Below, one piece after another: positions 25,174-34,218 of a stretch of 64,000 nt of DNA; the first letter of the stretch is position 1; each line of letters starts with the position of its first letter. A model generated the notes under the pieces. That model had not been told where the DNA came from. It searched no databases and worked only from the letters and a program-made list of their open reading frames with translations. Both the position numbers and the translations under genes were made by a program. Origin of the DNA: Caulobacter sp. (GTDB taxonomy: Bacteria > Pseudomonadota > Alphaproteobacteria > Caulobacterales > Caulobacteraceae); contig JARWZW010000072.1 in the NCBI GenBank assembly GCA_029866155.1, forward strand, positions 42,674 through 106,673, given 5' to 3'.

Positions 25174-26028
25174 ATGAATCTCCTGCCGATCGCCGCCACC
25201 GTCGCCTTTTTCGTCGCCGCCGCCTGCGCTGTCGCCGCCCCTGTCAGCGTCCCTGCGACCGCGACCCTGAGGCTCTACGCCATGGATTGCGGAATCCTGA
25301 CCGTGCCGGACGCGGATCCCTTCGCAGACGATGGCGCCTACAAGGGCGTTTCCCGAACCCTGGTGGTTCCCTGCTATTTGATCCGCCACCCCAAGGGCGA
25401 TCTGGTCTGGGATGCCGGCCTGCCTCAGGCCATTGCCGACCTGCCGGGCGGGGTCGGGCCGCAGGGCATCGTCATGCGCCGCAAGCTGACGGACCAACTC
25501 GCAGACCTTGGCCTGACCCCCGCCGATATCGAGTATCTGTCCGTCTCCCACAGCCATTTCGACCATATCGGCAATGGCAGCCTGTTCGCTGCTTCCACCT
25601 GGATCGTCGACGCCGACGAGCGCGCCCACGCCTTCCGGCCTGAGGCCCGGGCCGATACCCAGACCTTTTCCGCCTATGCCGCCCTGGAGACGGCCCCGAC
25701 CCTGCTTTTGAAGGACAAGTCGACACATGACGTCTTTGGCGACGGTTCGGTCACGATCATCGCCGCCCCGGGCCATACCCCAGGCCACCGGTTGCTGCTG
25801 TTGCGGCTGGCCCGGTCCGGCCCCGTGCTGCTGACCGGCGACATGTTCCACCTGGCCGAAAGCCGCGCCGGACGCCGCGTCCCCCGCTTCAATGTCGACC
25901 GCAAACAGACCCTTGAGTCCATGGACCGCCTGGAGGCCCTGGCCAGGGAGACCGGGGCCCGGGTCGTGCGCCAGCATGTCAAGGAAGACTTCGACGCCAT
26001 GCCGGCGTTTCCTGCGGCAATGGATTAG
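25174..26028 (+). CDS. Exported metallo-beta-lactamase-fold hydrolase, AHL-lactonase-like
   Basis: 284 residues with a signal peptide (MNLLPIAATVAFFVAAACAVAA). The zinc motif HxHxDH is present as SHSHFDHIG, with further ligands in APGHTPGH and TGDMFH. The order LYAMDCG ... DTGLP-like WDAGLP ... motif is that of N-acyl-homoserine lactonases (AttM/AiiA type), so lactone hydrolysis is likely. The natural substrate is not proven, and a periplasmic location is inferred from the signal peptide. Convergent with uvrC. Confidence 0.82.
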   Translation: MNLLPIAATVAFFVAAACAVAAPVSVPATATLRLYAMDCGILTVPDADPFADDGAYKGVSRTLVVPCYLIRHPKGDLVWDAGLPQAIADLPGGVGPQGIVMRRKLTDQLADLGLTPADIEYLSVSHSHFDHIGNGSLFAASTWIVDADERAHAFRPEARADTQTFSAYAALETAPTLLLKDKSTHDVFGDGSVTIIAAPGHTPGHRLLLLRLARSGPVLLTGDMFHLAESRAGRRVPRFNVDRKQTLESMDRLEALARETGARVVRQHVKEDFDAMPAFPAAMD

Positions 26029-26061
26029 GGCAGGCCCCGATCGGCGGACGGAGAACCCCCC

Positions 26062-27960
26062 TTACTTCCGGAAGTAGTCGAACACCCGCTGCGCCAAGGC
26101 TTCGCTGACGCCTTCCACCTTGACCAGATCCTCGACGCTGGCCCGGCTGACGCCGCGGGCGCTGCCGAAAGCGTGGAGCAGGGCCTTCTTGCGGCCGGGG
26201 CCGACGCCGTCGATCTCGTCAAGGGGGTTCTTGACCATCTCGGCCGAGCGTTTGGCCCGGTGGGTGCCGATGGCGAAGCGGTGGGCCTCGTCTCTCAGGC
26301 GCTGGAGGTAATAGAGGACAGGGGACTTGGGCTCGAGCATGAAGGGCGGCTTGTCCGCGACGAAGAACCGCTCCAGCCCGGCGTCCCGGTCGGGCCCCTT
26401 GGCCACCCCGACCACGGGGATGTCGTCGACCCCCAGGTCGGCCATGACCTCGCGCACCACCCCGATCTGGCCGGCGCCGCCGTCGATCAGCACCAGGTCC
26501 GGGCGAATGACGGCCTCCCCGGCCTCCTCGTCCTTGACCAGTCGGGAGAAGCGCCGGCGCAGCACCTCCTTCATCATGCCGAAGTCATCGCCGGGGGTCA
26601 GGTCGGTCCCCTTGATGTTGAACTTGCGGTACTGGCTTTTCTGGAAGCCTTCCGGCCCGGTCACGATCATGCCGCCCACGGCGTTGGTCCCCATGATGTG
26701 GCTGTTGTCATAGACCTCGATCCGCTCCGGCGGGCCGTCCAGACCAAAGGCCTCGGCCACACCGTTGAGCAGACGGGCCTGGGCCGAGCCCTCGGCCATG
26801 CGCCGGCCAAGGGCCTCCCGGGCATTGGTCAGGGCCTCGTCGACCAGGCCGCGCTTTTCGCCGCGCCTGGGCCGGACGATTTCCATCCGGCGGCCGCCCT
26901 TCATGGAGAAGGCCTCGGCCAGCAGCTCGATCTCGAAGGGCTCGCAGGAGACCAGCACCAGTTTCGGGATCGGCTTGTCGTCATAGAACTGGCCAATGAA
27001 GGCGCCCATGACCTCGGCGTCGCTGTCGGACTTGTCGATCCGGGGAAAATAGGCGCGGTTGCCCCAGTTCTGGCCGGCCCTGAAGAAGAAGACCTGGACA
27101 CAGGCCTGGCCGCCCTCGGAATGCAGGGCGAAGATGTCCGCCTCCTCAACGGTCTCGGGATTGACCGTGGTTTCCTGGGCCACGGCCGCCAGGGCGCGGA
27201 TGCGGTCGCGCAGCCTTGCGGCGGTCTCGAATTCCAGCTCGTCAGACGCGGCCTGCATTTGGTCGGACAGGCTGGCCATGACGGCCCGGCTCTTGCCGCG
27301 CAGGAACAGTTCGGCCTGGGCCACCAGGGCGCCGTAGTCATCCGGCGCGATCAGCCCGGTGCAGGGAGCGGCGCAGCGACGGATCTGGTGCAGCATGCAG
27401 GGGCGGGTGCGGCTGTCATAGATGCTGTCGGAACAGGACCGCAGCAGAAAGGCCTTCTGCAGGGTGCTCAGGGTGCGGTTGACGGCGTTGGCGCTGGCGA
27501 AAGGACCGAAATAGTCACCCTTGATCGTGTGGGCGCCGCGATGCTTGCGCAGCTGCGGCGCCTCATGGTCGCGGCGGATGACGATCTCGGGGAAGGACTT
27601 GTCATCCCGCAGCAGGACATTGAAGCGCGGCTTCAGCTGCTTGATCAGGTTGATTTCCAGCAGCAGGGCGTCCGTCTCGGTACGGGTGCTGGCAAACTCC
27701 ATGGCCCGGGTCAGGTCGACCATGGTGGCGATGCGGTTGGTATGGAACCGGCCTTGCGCATATTGGATGACGCGCTTTTTCAGCGATCGGGCCTTGCCGA
27801 CATAGAGGCACTCGCCACCCTCACCGTACATCCGGTAGACCCCCGGGGCATCGGGCAGCCGACCGGCCTGGTCCTTGATCAGGGCGGCCCCGATCAGGGG
27901 CGGCTCTTCAAGGGGCGCCTCGAGGCTGTCGGTCGGCGGGGGTCTGGATGAGTCGTTCAC
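26062..27960 (-). CDS. uvrC: Excinuclease ABC subunit C
   Basis: 632 residues. UvrC makes both cuts around DNA damage in nucleotide-excision repair. Visible parts: GIY-YIG nuclease ([19 protein letters not shown]), UvrB-binding UVR motif ([22 protein letters not shown]), RNase H-like nuclease ([40 protein letters not shown]) and C-terminal helix-hairpin-helix ([16 protein letters not shown]). The start is a GTG just after GGAGG, a rather close spacing, so the exact start is open. Confidence 0.96.
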   Translation of the reverse strand: MNDSSRPPPTDSLEAPLEEPPLIGAALIKDQAGRLPDAPGVYRMYGEGGECLYVGKARSLKKRVIQYAQGRFHTNRIATMVDLTRAMEFASTRTETDALLLEINLIKQLKPRFNVLLRDDKSFPEIVIRRDHEAPQLRKHRGAHTIKGDYFGPFASANAVNRTLSTLQKAFLLRSCSDSIYDSRTRPCMLHQIRRCAAPCTGLIAPDDYGALVAQAELFLRGKSRAVMASLSDQMQAASDELEFETAARLRDRIRALAAVAQETTVNPETVEEADIFALHSEGGQACVQVFFFRAGQNWGNRAYFPRIDKSDSDAEVMGAFIGQFYDDKPIPKLVLVSCEPFEIELLAEAFSMKGGRRMEIVRPRRGEKRGLVDEALTNAREALGRRMAEGSAQARLLNGVAEAFGLDGPPERIEVYDNSHIMGTNAVGGMIVTGPEGFQKSQYRKFNIKGTDLTPGDDFGMMKEVLRRRFSRLVKDEEAGEAVIRPDLVLIDGGAGQIGVVREVMADLGVDDIPVVGVAKGPDRDAGLERFFVADKPPFMLEPKSPVLYYLQRLRDEAHRFAIGTHRAKRSAEMVKNPLDEIDGVGPGRKKALLHAFGSARGVSRASVEDLVKVEGVSEALAQRVFDYFRK

Positions 27961-28022
27961 CCCTCCGATATAGGGCGGTCCGGCCAGGGCTGCGACAGGA
28001 TCGCCACCGAACCAGCCGATGA

Positions 28023-28442
28023 TCAGGCGTGACGCAGCCGGTCCAGGGCCTCCCGGGTCTTGGCTCCCGCCTCGCCCGCCGCCGTGGCGATGACGCCATT
28101 GCGGTGGATCCGCCGCACCAGGCCCCGGTCCATCAGCCGCTCGACCGCCCGGCGGGTGGTCTCGTAGGGCATGCCCAGGGACCCGGCCAGGGCATGGACG
28201 CTGATGGTCCGGCGCAGGTCGTCAGGCAGGGTGTGGTCCAGACTGCCGTAACGGTCCGCCAGGTCAGGATTGGTCGCCAGGGGCTCGAGGCTGACCTGCT
28301 GGATCGCCGCATAGATGACGCCATGCATGATGTCGCCTTCCGTGGCCCGGGCCACGGCCAGTACGGCCCGGATCATGCGGCCGCCGGCCTGATGGGCTGC
28401 AAGCCGGGGGCCAGGCCTGGACGATGGGTTGATGGCTCGCAT
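28023..28442 (-). CDS. Winged-helix regulator of unknown target
   Basis: 139 residues from the ATG at 28442, which has GGGGGA about seven bases upstream. Residues ~30-70 are a helical region; residues ~75-125 look like a MarR/GntR-like winged helix ([40 protein letters not shown]). Probably a DNA-binding repressor or activator. An inverted repeat (ACATA-N5-TATGT at 28503-28517) in an AT-rich patch upstream could be its own operator. It lies between uvrC and ispG on the same strand, but a functional link is not evident. Confidence 0.65.
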   Translation of the reverse strand: MRAINPSSRPGPRLAAHQAGGRMIRAVLAVARATEGDIMHGVIYAAIQQVSLEPLATNPDLADRYGSLDHTLPDDLRRTISVHALAGSLGMPYETTRRAVERLMDRGLVRRIHRNGVIATAAGEAGAKTREALDRLRHA

Positions 28443-28502
28443 GACATGTCCCCCGGACGCTGCCGCCGATTCGCGGACGGCCTTCCCGCACGGCAAACAT
28501 AC

Positions 28503-28517
28503 ACATATTGAGTATGT
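28503..28517. promoter_or_regulatory. Inverted repeat, possible operator
   Basis: ACATA TTGAG TATGT within an AT-rich stretch (about 28500-28560) that stands out from the GC-rich surroundings, about 60 bases upstream of the winged-helix regulator. Autoregulation is inference. Confidence 0.35.
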
Positions 28518-28631
28518 ATAATGAGGATTGCATTGACATTATAATCGCCACAACTCTTGCCTGGCCGTCAGGCGCCGGTTTTTTGAGCGGGCGCTACGAA
28601 ACCAACGGCAGTCACGGTCAGGATGGCCCGG

Positions 28632-29768
28632 CTATTCGGCGGCCTGGGTCAACCGCTCCGCAGCCTGAAGCTCGGCGGCCCGCTGTTCGACCAGGCCGAC
28701 GATATGCTCGACCATGTCCTCATTGGCCAGCTTGTGATCCGGCTTGCCCGCCATATAGACCATTCCAGACCCCTTCCCGCCGCCGGTGAAGCCCAGGTCG
28801 GTCATCAGGGCCTCGCCCGGTCCATTGACCACGCATCCGATGATCGACAGGGACATGGGGGTGGCGATATGGGCCAGCCGCTCTTCCAGCGCCTCCACGG
28901 TCTTGATGACGTTGAAGCCCTGCCGGGCGCAGCTGGGACAGGCAATGATGTTGACGCCCCGGTGACGCAGACCCAGGGACTTCAACAGGTCAAAGCCCAC
29001 CTTGATCTCTTCCACCGGATCGGCGGCGAGGCTGACCCGGATGGTGTCGCCGATCCCGGCCCAGAGCAGGTTGCCCATGCCGATGGCCGACTTGACCGTG
29101 CCGGTGCGCAGGGCCCCGGCCTCGGTGATTCCCAGATGCAGGGGGCAGTCGATGGCGTCGGCCAGCTGGTTATAGGCGGCCACGGTCATGAAGATGTCGG
29201 AGGCCTTCACCGAGATCTTGAAATCGTGGAAGTCATGGTCCTGCAGAATTCGGGCATGGCTGAGGGCGCTCTCGACCATGGCGTCGGGGCAGGGCTCGCC
29301 ATATTTTTCCAGAAGTTCCTTTTCCAGGGAGCCGGCATTGACCCCGATCCGCATGGAGCAGCCGTGATCCCGGGCCGCCTGGATCACATCCCGGACCCGC
29401 GAAGCCGAACCGATATTGCCCGGATTGATCCTCAGACAGGCGGCGCCCGCCTTGGCCGCCTCGATACCGCGCTTGTAGTGGAAATGGATGTCGGCGACGA
29501 TCGGGACCTTGGATTCCCGCACGATGGTCGACAGGGCGGCCGTGGATTCCACGTCAGGACAGCTGACCCTGACGATATCGGCGCCGGCCTCTTCCAGTTG
29601 CCGCACCTGGTCGATGGTCGCGGCGGCGTCGGCCGTCAGGGTGTTGGTCATGGACTGGACGCTGATCGGGGCGTCCCCGCCCACCGGCACCTTGCCGACG
29701 AAGATCTGGCGGCTCTTGCGGCGTTCGATATGACGCCACGGGCGGATATGGGTGTGGTCCTGGCTCAT
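28632..29768 (-). CDS. ispG: 4-hydroxy-3-methylbut-2-en-1-yl diphosphate synthase
   Basis: 378 residues. IspG (GcpE) converts methylerythritol cyclodiphosphate to HMBPP, the sixth step of the MEP isoprenoid pathway, using a [4Fe-4S] cluster. Diagnostic stretches: [36 protein letters not shown] and the cluster cysteines in [11 protein letters not shown] and [11 protein letters not shown]. The ATG at 29768 gives the normal N-terminus. Confidence 0.97.
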   Translation of the reverse strand: MSQDHTHIRPWRHIERRKSRQIFVGKVPVGGDAPISVQSMTNTLTADAAATIDQVRQLEEAGADIVRVSCPDVESTAALSTIVRESKVPIVADIHFHYKRGIEAAKAGAACLRINPGNIGSASRVRDVIQAARDHGCSMRIGVNAGSLEKELLEKYGEPCPDAMVESALSHARILQDHDFHDFKISVKASDIFMTVAAYNQLADAIDCPLHLGITEAGALRTGTVKSAIGMGNLLWAGIGDTIRVSLAADPVEEIKVGFDLLKSLGLRHRGVNIIACPSCARQGFNVIKTVEALEERLAHIATPMSLSIIGCVVNGPGEALMTDLGFTGGGKGSGMVYMAGKPDHKLANEDMVEHIVGLVEQRAAELQAAERLTQAAE

Positions 29769-29819
29769 GACGCCAATCTAGGCGGTCCGGCGCAGTTTCC
29801 CAAGAGGCTGAGCGCGCGC

Positions 29820-30731
29820 CTAGCTGATTAGCAGTCCGGGCTCCGCAGCCGCCAGCGCCGCCTTGATCAACCTGTCCCTCTGACGTTTGCGGGCATAGAC
29901 CTCGGCATGCTTGATGAACCCGGCCTTACGGTCCTGGGCCGTGTAGCGGGCGGCGGCCTCGGGATCAAAGCCCTGCTCGTGCGGCATCTCCCGCAGTTCG
30001 TCGATCAGGGACGGCCGGAAAAAGCCCAGGTCGATCTCGGTCTGCAGGGCGGACAGGGCCAAGGCCCCCTCGGCCAGCATTTCGTTGACCAGCCGCAACC
30101 AGATTGGCCCCAGCACATTGTCCGGCGACACCCAGGGCTGGGTGTTCATGTCGGTATAGTGGATCAGCCCGGTGTTTTGGTCGAAATGTTCAAGGCTGTT
30201 CCAGTGGAAGGGCACACGGTAGCCGACTTCCTCCTCCTTGAGGATGCACATGTGGTACATCAGCTCTTCATAGCTGTACTGGCCATCCAGTCCCGCCACG
30301 ATGTCCCGGACGTTCCAGCCGGTGGCGGCGCAATCGATGACCATGACCGAGCATTGCTTGATGCGCCGACTGGGAGCGCCGACCTTGTTCGGCTCGGCCA
30401 GGGCCTCGGGTATTTCTTCCTGGATCAGGATCTTGGCCCCGTTCATCGGAATGTCCCACAGTTCGCCGATGTCCCGGAACACCTGCATGTCGGCGTCCAG
30501 ATAGATGGCCCGGCCCTGCCAGCCGGTCAGTTCGGGAATGGCGAACCGGGCGAAGGAGAAGTTGGTGCGCGAGCCCTGCCGAGGGTCCTTCGGCTCGGGC
30601 AGTTCGACACCCAGAAGGGTCTTGACCTCGACCTTTCTGTCCGTGTTGCGGTGGATCGACCAGGCCAGGGTATCCACGGCCAGGGCCTGGGACCGGTCGG
30701 CGCCGACAAAGACCCGGATGACATCGTCCAT
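29820..30731 (-). CDS. GT8-like glycosyltransferase
   Basis: 303 residues. The N-terminal part starts IRVFVGADRSQALAVDTLAW and includes the DxD metal motif in AIYLDADMQVF, with SFARFAIPEL before it, the arrangement of GT8-type retaining glycosyltransferases. The C-terminal part has YTDMNTQPW and a basic helical tail. Sugar donor and acceptor are unknown. A perfect FNR/FixK-type palindrome lies 63 bases upstream (30794-30807), suggesting oxygen-dependent expression. Another family of glycosyltransferase-like proteins is possible. Confidence 0.72.
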   Translation of the reverse strand: MDDVIRVFVGADRSQALAVDTLAWSIHRNTDRKVEVKTLLGVELPEPKDPRQGSRTNFSFARFAIPELTGWQGRAIYLDADMQVFRDIGELWDIPMNGAKILIQEEIPEALAEPNKVGAPSRRIKQCSVMVIDCAATGWNVRDIVAGLDGQYSYEELMYHMCILKEEEVGYRVPFHWNSLEHFDQNTGLIHYTDMNTQPWVSPDNVLGPIWLRLVNEMLAEGALALSALQTEIDLGFFRPSLIDELREMPHEQGFDPEAAARYTAQDRKAGFIKHAEVYARKRQRDRLIKAALAAAEPGLLIS

Positions 30732-30793
30732 GACCGCAGCCCCCTCGCACGCTGAACCTTGCGGCTGATAGAGCGGTCTTCCCGGCGCGGTCC

Positions 30794-30807
30794 TTGACCT
30801 GGGTCAA
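30794..30807. promoter_or_regulatory. FNR/FixK-type box upstream of the GT8-like gene
   Basis: TTGAC CTGG GTCAA, matching TTGAY-N4-RTCAA exactly and fully palindromic in its arms. It is centred about 69 bases before the ATG at 30731, an activating distance if the leader is short. Binding by an FNR/FixK protein is inference. Confidence 0.55.
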
Positions 30808-30961
30808 GGCCGTCCGGCCTATCCCCGATCCGGGCATAGAAAATTATCCACGCCGCCGAATAAGCCTGGCCGGCCGGCGTTGTTGAACTGTGCGCCGCCG
30901 GAGCGGGGCCGTTTCCTGTTGCGACCGCGTGTCATTCAAAGGTGCTTAGAAAGACCCTGGC

Positions 30962-31129
30962 ATGATCAAGAAGCTTTTCGTTTCGTCCCTTCTCGCCGCC
31001 GTCGCCCTCTCGGCCTCGGTCGGTGTCGCCACTCCCGCCAGCGCCGGCGAAGGCCACTGGTCGGTCGGCAAGGGAGCCCAGTGCAAGATCGTCAGCGGTC
31101 AGGTCATCTGCACCAAGAACCGTCCGTAA
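30962..31129 (+). CDS. Small secreted peptide with two cysteines
   Basis: A 55-codon frame. Residues 1-28 are a clear signal peptide (MIKKLFVSSLLAAVALS ... ATPASA, cleavage before GEGHW). The mature part is only ~27 residues, GEGHWSVGKGAQCKIVSGQ and so on, with Cys41 and Cys50 placed to form a disulfide, and a basic end (TKNRP). It has coding-type base use and stands alone between two minus-strand genes. Function unknown; a short exported peptide of this make-up could be structural, antimicrobial or a signal. Confidence 0.6.
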   Translation: MIKKLFVSSLLAAVALSASVGVATPASAGEGHWSVGKGAQCKIVSGQVICTKNRP

Positions 31130-31259
31130 GACCATGGCCATTCTCCGACGTCGTTCACTCTGCTTTCGCTTCGGGAAATGCCGTCAGGCTGTGATCTGGA
31201 GCCTCGAGCGTCTGTTCTGACCCCGCCGGTCAGGCCGGACAGGGCTGCAGATTTCAGGC

Positions 31260-31319
31260 GCCGTCACCCCGGCGCGGTTCAGGTCTGGCAAGGGACCCTG
31301 GACCGCGCCGGGTGACGGC
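31260..31319. terminator. Long inverted repeat, probable bidirectional terminator
   Basis: Arms of about 23 bases (31260-31282 and 31297-31319) that pair with one bulge and one mismatch, around a 14-base loop. It lies between the convergent small secreted peptide gene and the dehydrogenase gene. There is no strong T-run, so termination is likely but not certain. Confidence 0.5.
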
Positions 31320-31327
31320 CAGCGCCG

Positions 31328-32332
31328 TCAGATTTCCAGGCAGATCTTGCCAAAGTGCTTTTGCGACATCTGGTGGGCGAAGGCCGCCGCGATCTGGTCG
31401 AGCGGATAGACCGAATCGATCATCGGCTTCACGCCATTGGCCTCAAGCGCCGCGATCATGTCGTCCTGGTCTTCGATGGACCCGACCGTGATCCCCTTGA
31501 TGGCGACATTCTTGGACATCGCCAGGGCCGTCGGCACCTCGCCGGACACGCCGGCCAGGACCCCGATCAGCGAGATATGGCCGCCGATGCGGCAGGCCTG
31601 GATCGACTGGGCCATGGTTCCGGCGCCGCCGATCTCGACCACGGCGTCAACGCCGCGGCCGCCGGCCAGCTTGTTGGCGACCTCGCCCCAGTTGGCCTGT
31701 TCCCGGTAGTTGATCAGGTGATCGGCGCCCAGGGCCTTCAGCCGCTCCAGCTTTTCATTCGAAGACGAGGTGGCGATCACCGTGGCGCCCGCCGCCTTGG
31801 CCATCTGGACGGCGAAGATCGACACCCCGCCTGTGCCCTGGGTCAGGACGATGTCACCGGGCTTGATCCGGGCCTCGACCATCAGAGCCCTCCAGGCCGT
31901 CAGGGCCGCGCAGGGCAGGGTCGCCGCCTCGCTGAAGCTCCAGCCCCTGGGCATGCGGGTGAAGGCGGAGGCCGGCATGGCCACCAGTTCGGCGGCGAAG
32001 CCGTCGGCATGGTCGCCGGGGACCCCGATGATCCGCTCCAGCATCGGCCGGCCGGCCGGCCAGTTCGGGAAGAAGGCGGACAGGACATGGTCGCCCACCG
32101 CGAACCTGCTGACCCCCTCACCGACCGCGACCACCTCGCCGGCGCCGTCGGACATCGGGATGCGGCCATCGGGCGTGCGGATCATGCCCGCCACCACGGC
32201 AAAGTCATGGAAGTTGAGCGAACTGGCCCGGACCCGGACCAGGATCTGCCCTGGCCCTGCCACGGGATCAGGGCGGGTCTCGATGACCAGTTTGTCCAGC
32301 CCACCGGGCGATTTGACTGCGGCGACCTTCAT
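31328..32332 (-). CDS. Zinc-independent MDR dehydrogenase, quinone oxidoreductase-like
   Basis: 334 residues of the medium-chain dehydrogenase/reductase superfamily. The catalytic domain starts KVAAVKSPGGLDKLVIETRP and has SSLNFHDFAVV where zinc enzymes carry the first ligand; no structural-zinc cysteine cluster is seen. The NAD(P) domain has GTGGVSIFAVQMAKAAGA. It therefore most resembles NADPH:quinone oxidoreductase/crotonyl-CoA-reductase-like members that reduce enals or quinones. The true substrate is unknown. Confidence 0.82.
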   Translation of the reverse strand: MKVAAVKSPGGLDKLVIETRPDPVAGPGQILVRVRASSLNFHDFAVVAGMIRTPDGRIPMSDGAGEVVAVGEGVSRFAVGDHVLSAFFPNWPAGRPMLERIIGVPGDHADGFAAELVAMPASAFTRMPRGWSFSEAATLPCAALTAWRALMVEARIKPGDIVLTQGTGGVSIFAVQMAKAAGATVIATSSSNEKLERLKALGADHLINYREQANWGEVANKLAGGRGVDAVVEIGGAGTMAQSIQACRIGGHISLIGVLAGVSGEVPTALAMSKNVAIKGITVGSIEDQDDMIAALEANGVKPMIDSVYPLDQIAAAFAHQMSQKHFGKICLEI

Positions 32333-32539
32333 GGCGTGCTCCCATTCGATTTGGCGCGACGCTAGTGGCTTATCCGGGCCGGGGAAATCCTTTCAAGGCC
32401 CTGATTTTATGGACCTATGCGCTTTTTTCGGCGTTCCCCTGGGGCATGCCGCTTGGGCGCCCGGCGGTCGGCGGCCCCGGACAGAACCCTGGCCTGGTCA
32501 TCCCCGGCCGCCGCGGGCTCGCGGCGACCGGGGACGAGG

Positions 32540-33022
32540 TCAGATCTTTTCCGGCATGGCGGAGGAGTGGAGATGTTCAATCCGCCACTGGCCGTCTTCA
32601 TACTGGTACAGGAAGCTGTACCGGGCGCGGACATCGGTCTTGGCCCCGGTCGCAGCGTCAGTCAGGGTGACGGTCCAGGTGCCGGCCCTCAGGGCCCAGT
32701 TGCATCCGGACTTGATCGTGGTGGTATTGATCTGGCCGACCGGGCTGCCCTTCAGGAACTTGACGAAATAGTCGCGAATGCCCGCCGGGTCGGTGCGCGG
32801 AACATTCGCCACGGTGGCCAGAAGCACGGCGTCGTCGTCAAACAGGGCCGTGACGGTATCAGGGTTCTTGGTCGCCCAGGCCTGATTGAAGGCGGCGAAC
32901 TGGGCGTCCAGCTGGGCCGGGGTCAGGGTGGCGCAGGAGGTCCGGCTGCCGGCCATGGCCGGCTGGGTCAAGGCCAGGGACAGGGCCGTGATAGCCATTG
33001 TCGATAGGAGCAGGGCTTTCAT
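32540..33022 (-). CDS. Secreted SgcJ/EcaC-type (NTF2-like) protein
   Basis: 160 residues. A signal peptide (MKALLLSTMAITALSLALTQPAMA) is followed by a single NTF2-like domain: FAAFNQAWATKNPDTVTALF, DDDAVLLATV, GIRDYFVKFL, and the closing YQYEDGQWRIEHLHSS, characteristic of the SgcJ/EcaC (DUF4440-like) family. Members are ligand-binding or lyase-like proteins with mostly unknown roles. The ATG at 33022 was chosen over a TTG at 33046. It is divergent from the OxyR-like regulator, so it may be its target. Confidence 0.8.
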   Translation of the reverse strand: MKALLLSTMAITALSLALTQPAMAGSRTSCATLTPAQLDAQFAAFNQAWATKNPDTVTALFDDDAVLLATVANVPRTDPAGIRDYFVKFLKGSPVGQINTTTIKSGCNWALRAGTWTVTLTDAATGAKTDVRARYSFLYQYEDGQWRIEHLHSSAMPEKI

Positions 33023-33221
33023 GTTCGGTTTCTCTGATGTGGACAAAATTTGGGACTAGGGATCTGGGGACCGCAATGGTCCTTCAGTTCCGAGGTAAGG
33101 ACCTTGGCATGGCCTGCATTTCGCTTCCTTCCGGGATGACGCTGCAGGAATGCCGGCCTTCCAATGAAGTAGATCGGGATGGACAGGTGATTGTTCCAAT
33201 CGAAACACCGATCCATATTTG

Positions 33222-33236
33222 ATAGTCTTTATCTAT
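33222..33236. promoter_or_regulatory. OxyR/LysR-type operator half
   Basis: ATAG-N7-CTAT (ATAG TCTTTAT CTAT), close to the OxyR element ATAGNTNNNANCTAT. It ends one base before the GGAGG ribosome-binding site of the LysR gene and lies in the 224-base region between two divergent genes, which fits autorepression and control of 32540-33022. Confidence 0.5.
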
Positions 33237-33246
33237 TGGAGGATCC

Positions 33247-34197
33247 GTGAGCACCCTGCGTCAACTGGGCTATCTGGTCGCCGTTGCGGACTACCGCCAT
33301 TTCCGCCGTGCGTCCGATGCCGTCCATGTCTCCCAGCCGACCCTGAGCCAGCAACTTCGGGTCCTCGAGGCCCGACTGGGCGTGACCCTGATCGAGCGCA
33401 ACGAGTCTCCGGTTCAGTTGACCCCGGTGGGAAGGGACGTGGCGGCTCGCGCCCGCAAGGTCCTGCTGGATGTCAAGGATCTCGAGGACATGGCCCGTCG
33501 CTCCCGAAGCGGTCCGGCCGGAACAATCCGGTTTGGCGTCACTCCAACCCTCGGCCCTTATCTGATGCCGGCGATCGTCGCCGGCCTGCACAGGCGCTTT
33601 CCTGACATGCGGCTCTATATCAGGGAGGGGATCCCGGATGAGCAGATCCGGGAACTCGGACGCGGCGACCTGGACATGGTCCTGTCTCCGCTTCCCGTCA
33701 TCGGCAGCGCGCTTCACGTCGAGCCGCTGTTTCGCGAGCCGCTGCATATCGTGGCCCCGCCCGATCATCCCGTGGCCCTGACCACCCTCGTAAAAAAATC
33801 GGACCTGGCCGGGGTCAGCTTCCTCAGCCTGGATCGGCGACATCACGCCCATCGGGTGGAGCGGGGGGTCTGCGATGACCTCGGCGCCGAGCTTCTCGAG
33901 GACTACGAGGGCACCAGTCTCGACAGCCTGCGCCAGATGTGCGGATCGGGCCTGGGCTTCGCCATCCTGCCGGAAATCTATCTGCGATCGGAAGCCGGCG
34001 GTGAAGACATGGTGACGCGTCTGGCCCTGGCCGACTGGAGCTTCAGTCGGTCCATTGCGGCGGTCTGGCGTCAGGGCGCAGCCTATACCGACAGCTACAG
34101 GACCATAGCCGAGGCGGTTGCGGCCCAGGCCCGCAAAGTGCTGGGCCAGCCCATGCCATCAACCCATCCCTACAGCCCGGCGCCGCCCCAGGGCTGA
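33247..34197 (+). CDS. OxyR-like LysR-family regulator lacking the peroxidatic cysteine
   Basis: 316 residues. The N-terminal helix-turn-helix (YRHFRRASDAVHVSQPTLSQ, LRVLEARLGVTLIER) and the effector domain (RFGVTPTLGPYLMPAIV, TSLDSLRQMCGSGLGFAILP) align with OxyR. In E. coli OxyR the redox pair lies in GHCLRDQAMGFC. Here the matching stretch is RHHAHRVERGVC: the second Cys is kept but the peroxide-reacting first Cys is His. It may sense something other than H2O2 or use another cysteine (one is in RQMCGSG). The start is GTG with GGAGG five bases upstream. Confidence 0.85.
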   Translation: MSTLRQLGYLVAVADYRHFRRASDAVHVSQPTLSQQLRVLEARLGVTLIERNESPVQLTPVGRDVAARARKVLLDVKDLEDMARRSRSGPAGTIRFGVTPTLGPYLMPAIVAGLHRRFPDMRLYIREGIPDEQIRELGRGDLDMVLSPLPVIGSALHVEPLFREPLHIVAPPDHPVALTTLVKKSDLAGVSFLSLDRRHHAHRVERGVCDDLGAELLEDYEGTSLDSLRQMCGSGLGFAILPEIYLRSEAGGEDMVTRLALADWSFSRSIAAVWRQGAAYTDSYRTIAEAVAAQARKVLGQPMPSTHPYSPAPPQG

Positions 34198-34218
34198 GGC
34201 CGCGCCGGGATTCCGACC

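Noticed and set aside
26173..27951. A 592-codon plus-strand open frame opposite uvrC
   Set aside because: Antisense shadow of uvrC with no recognisable domain and low-complexity Gly/Gln/Asp-rich translation.
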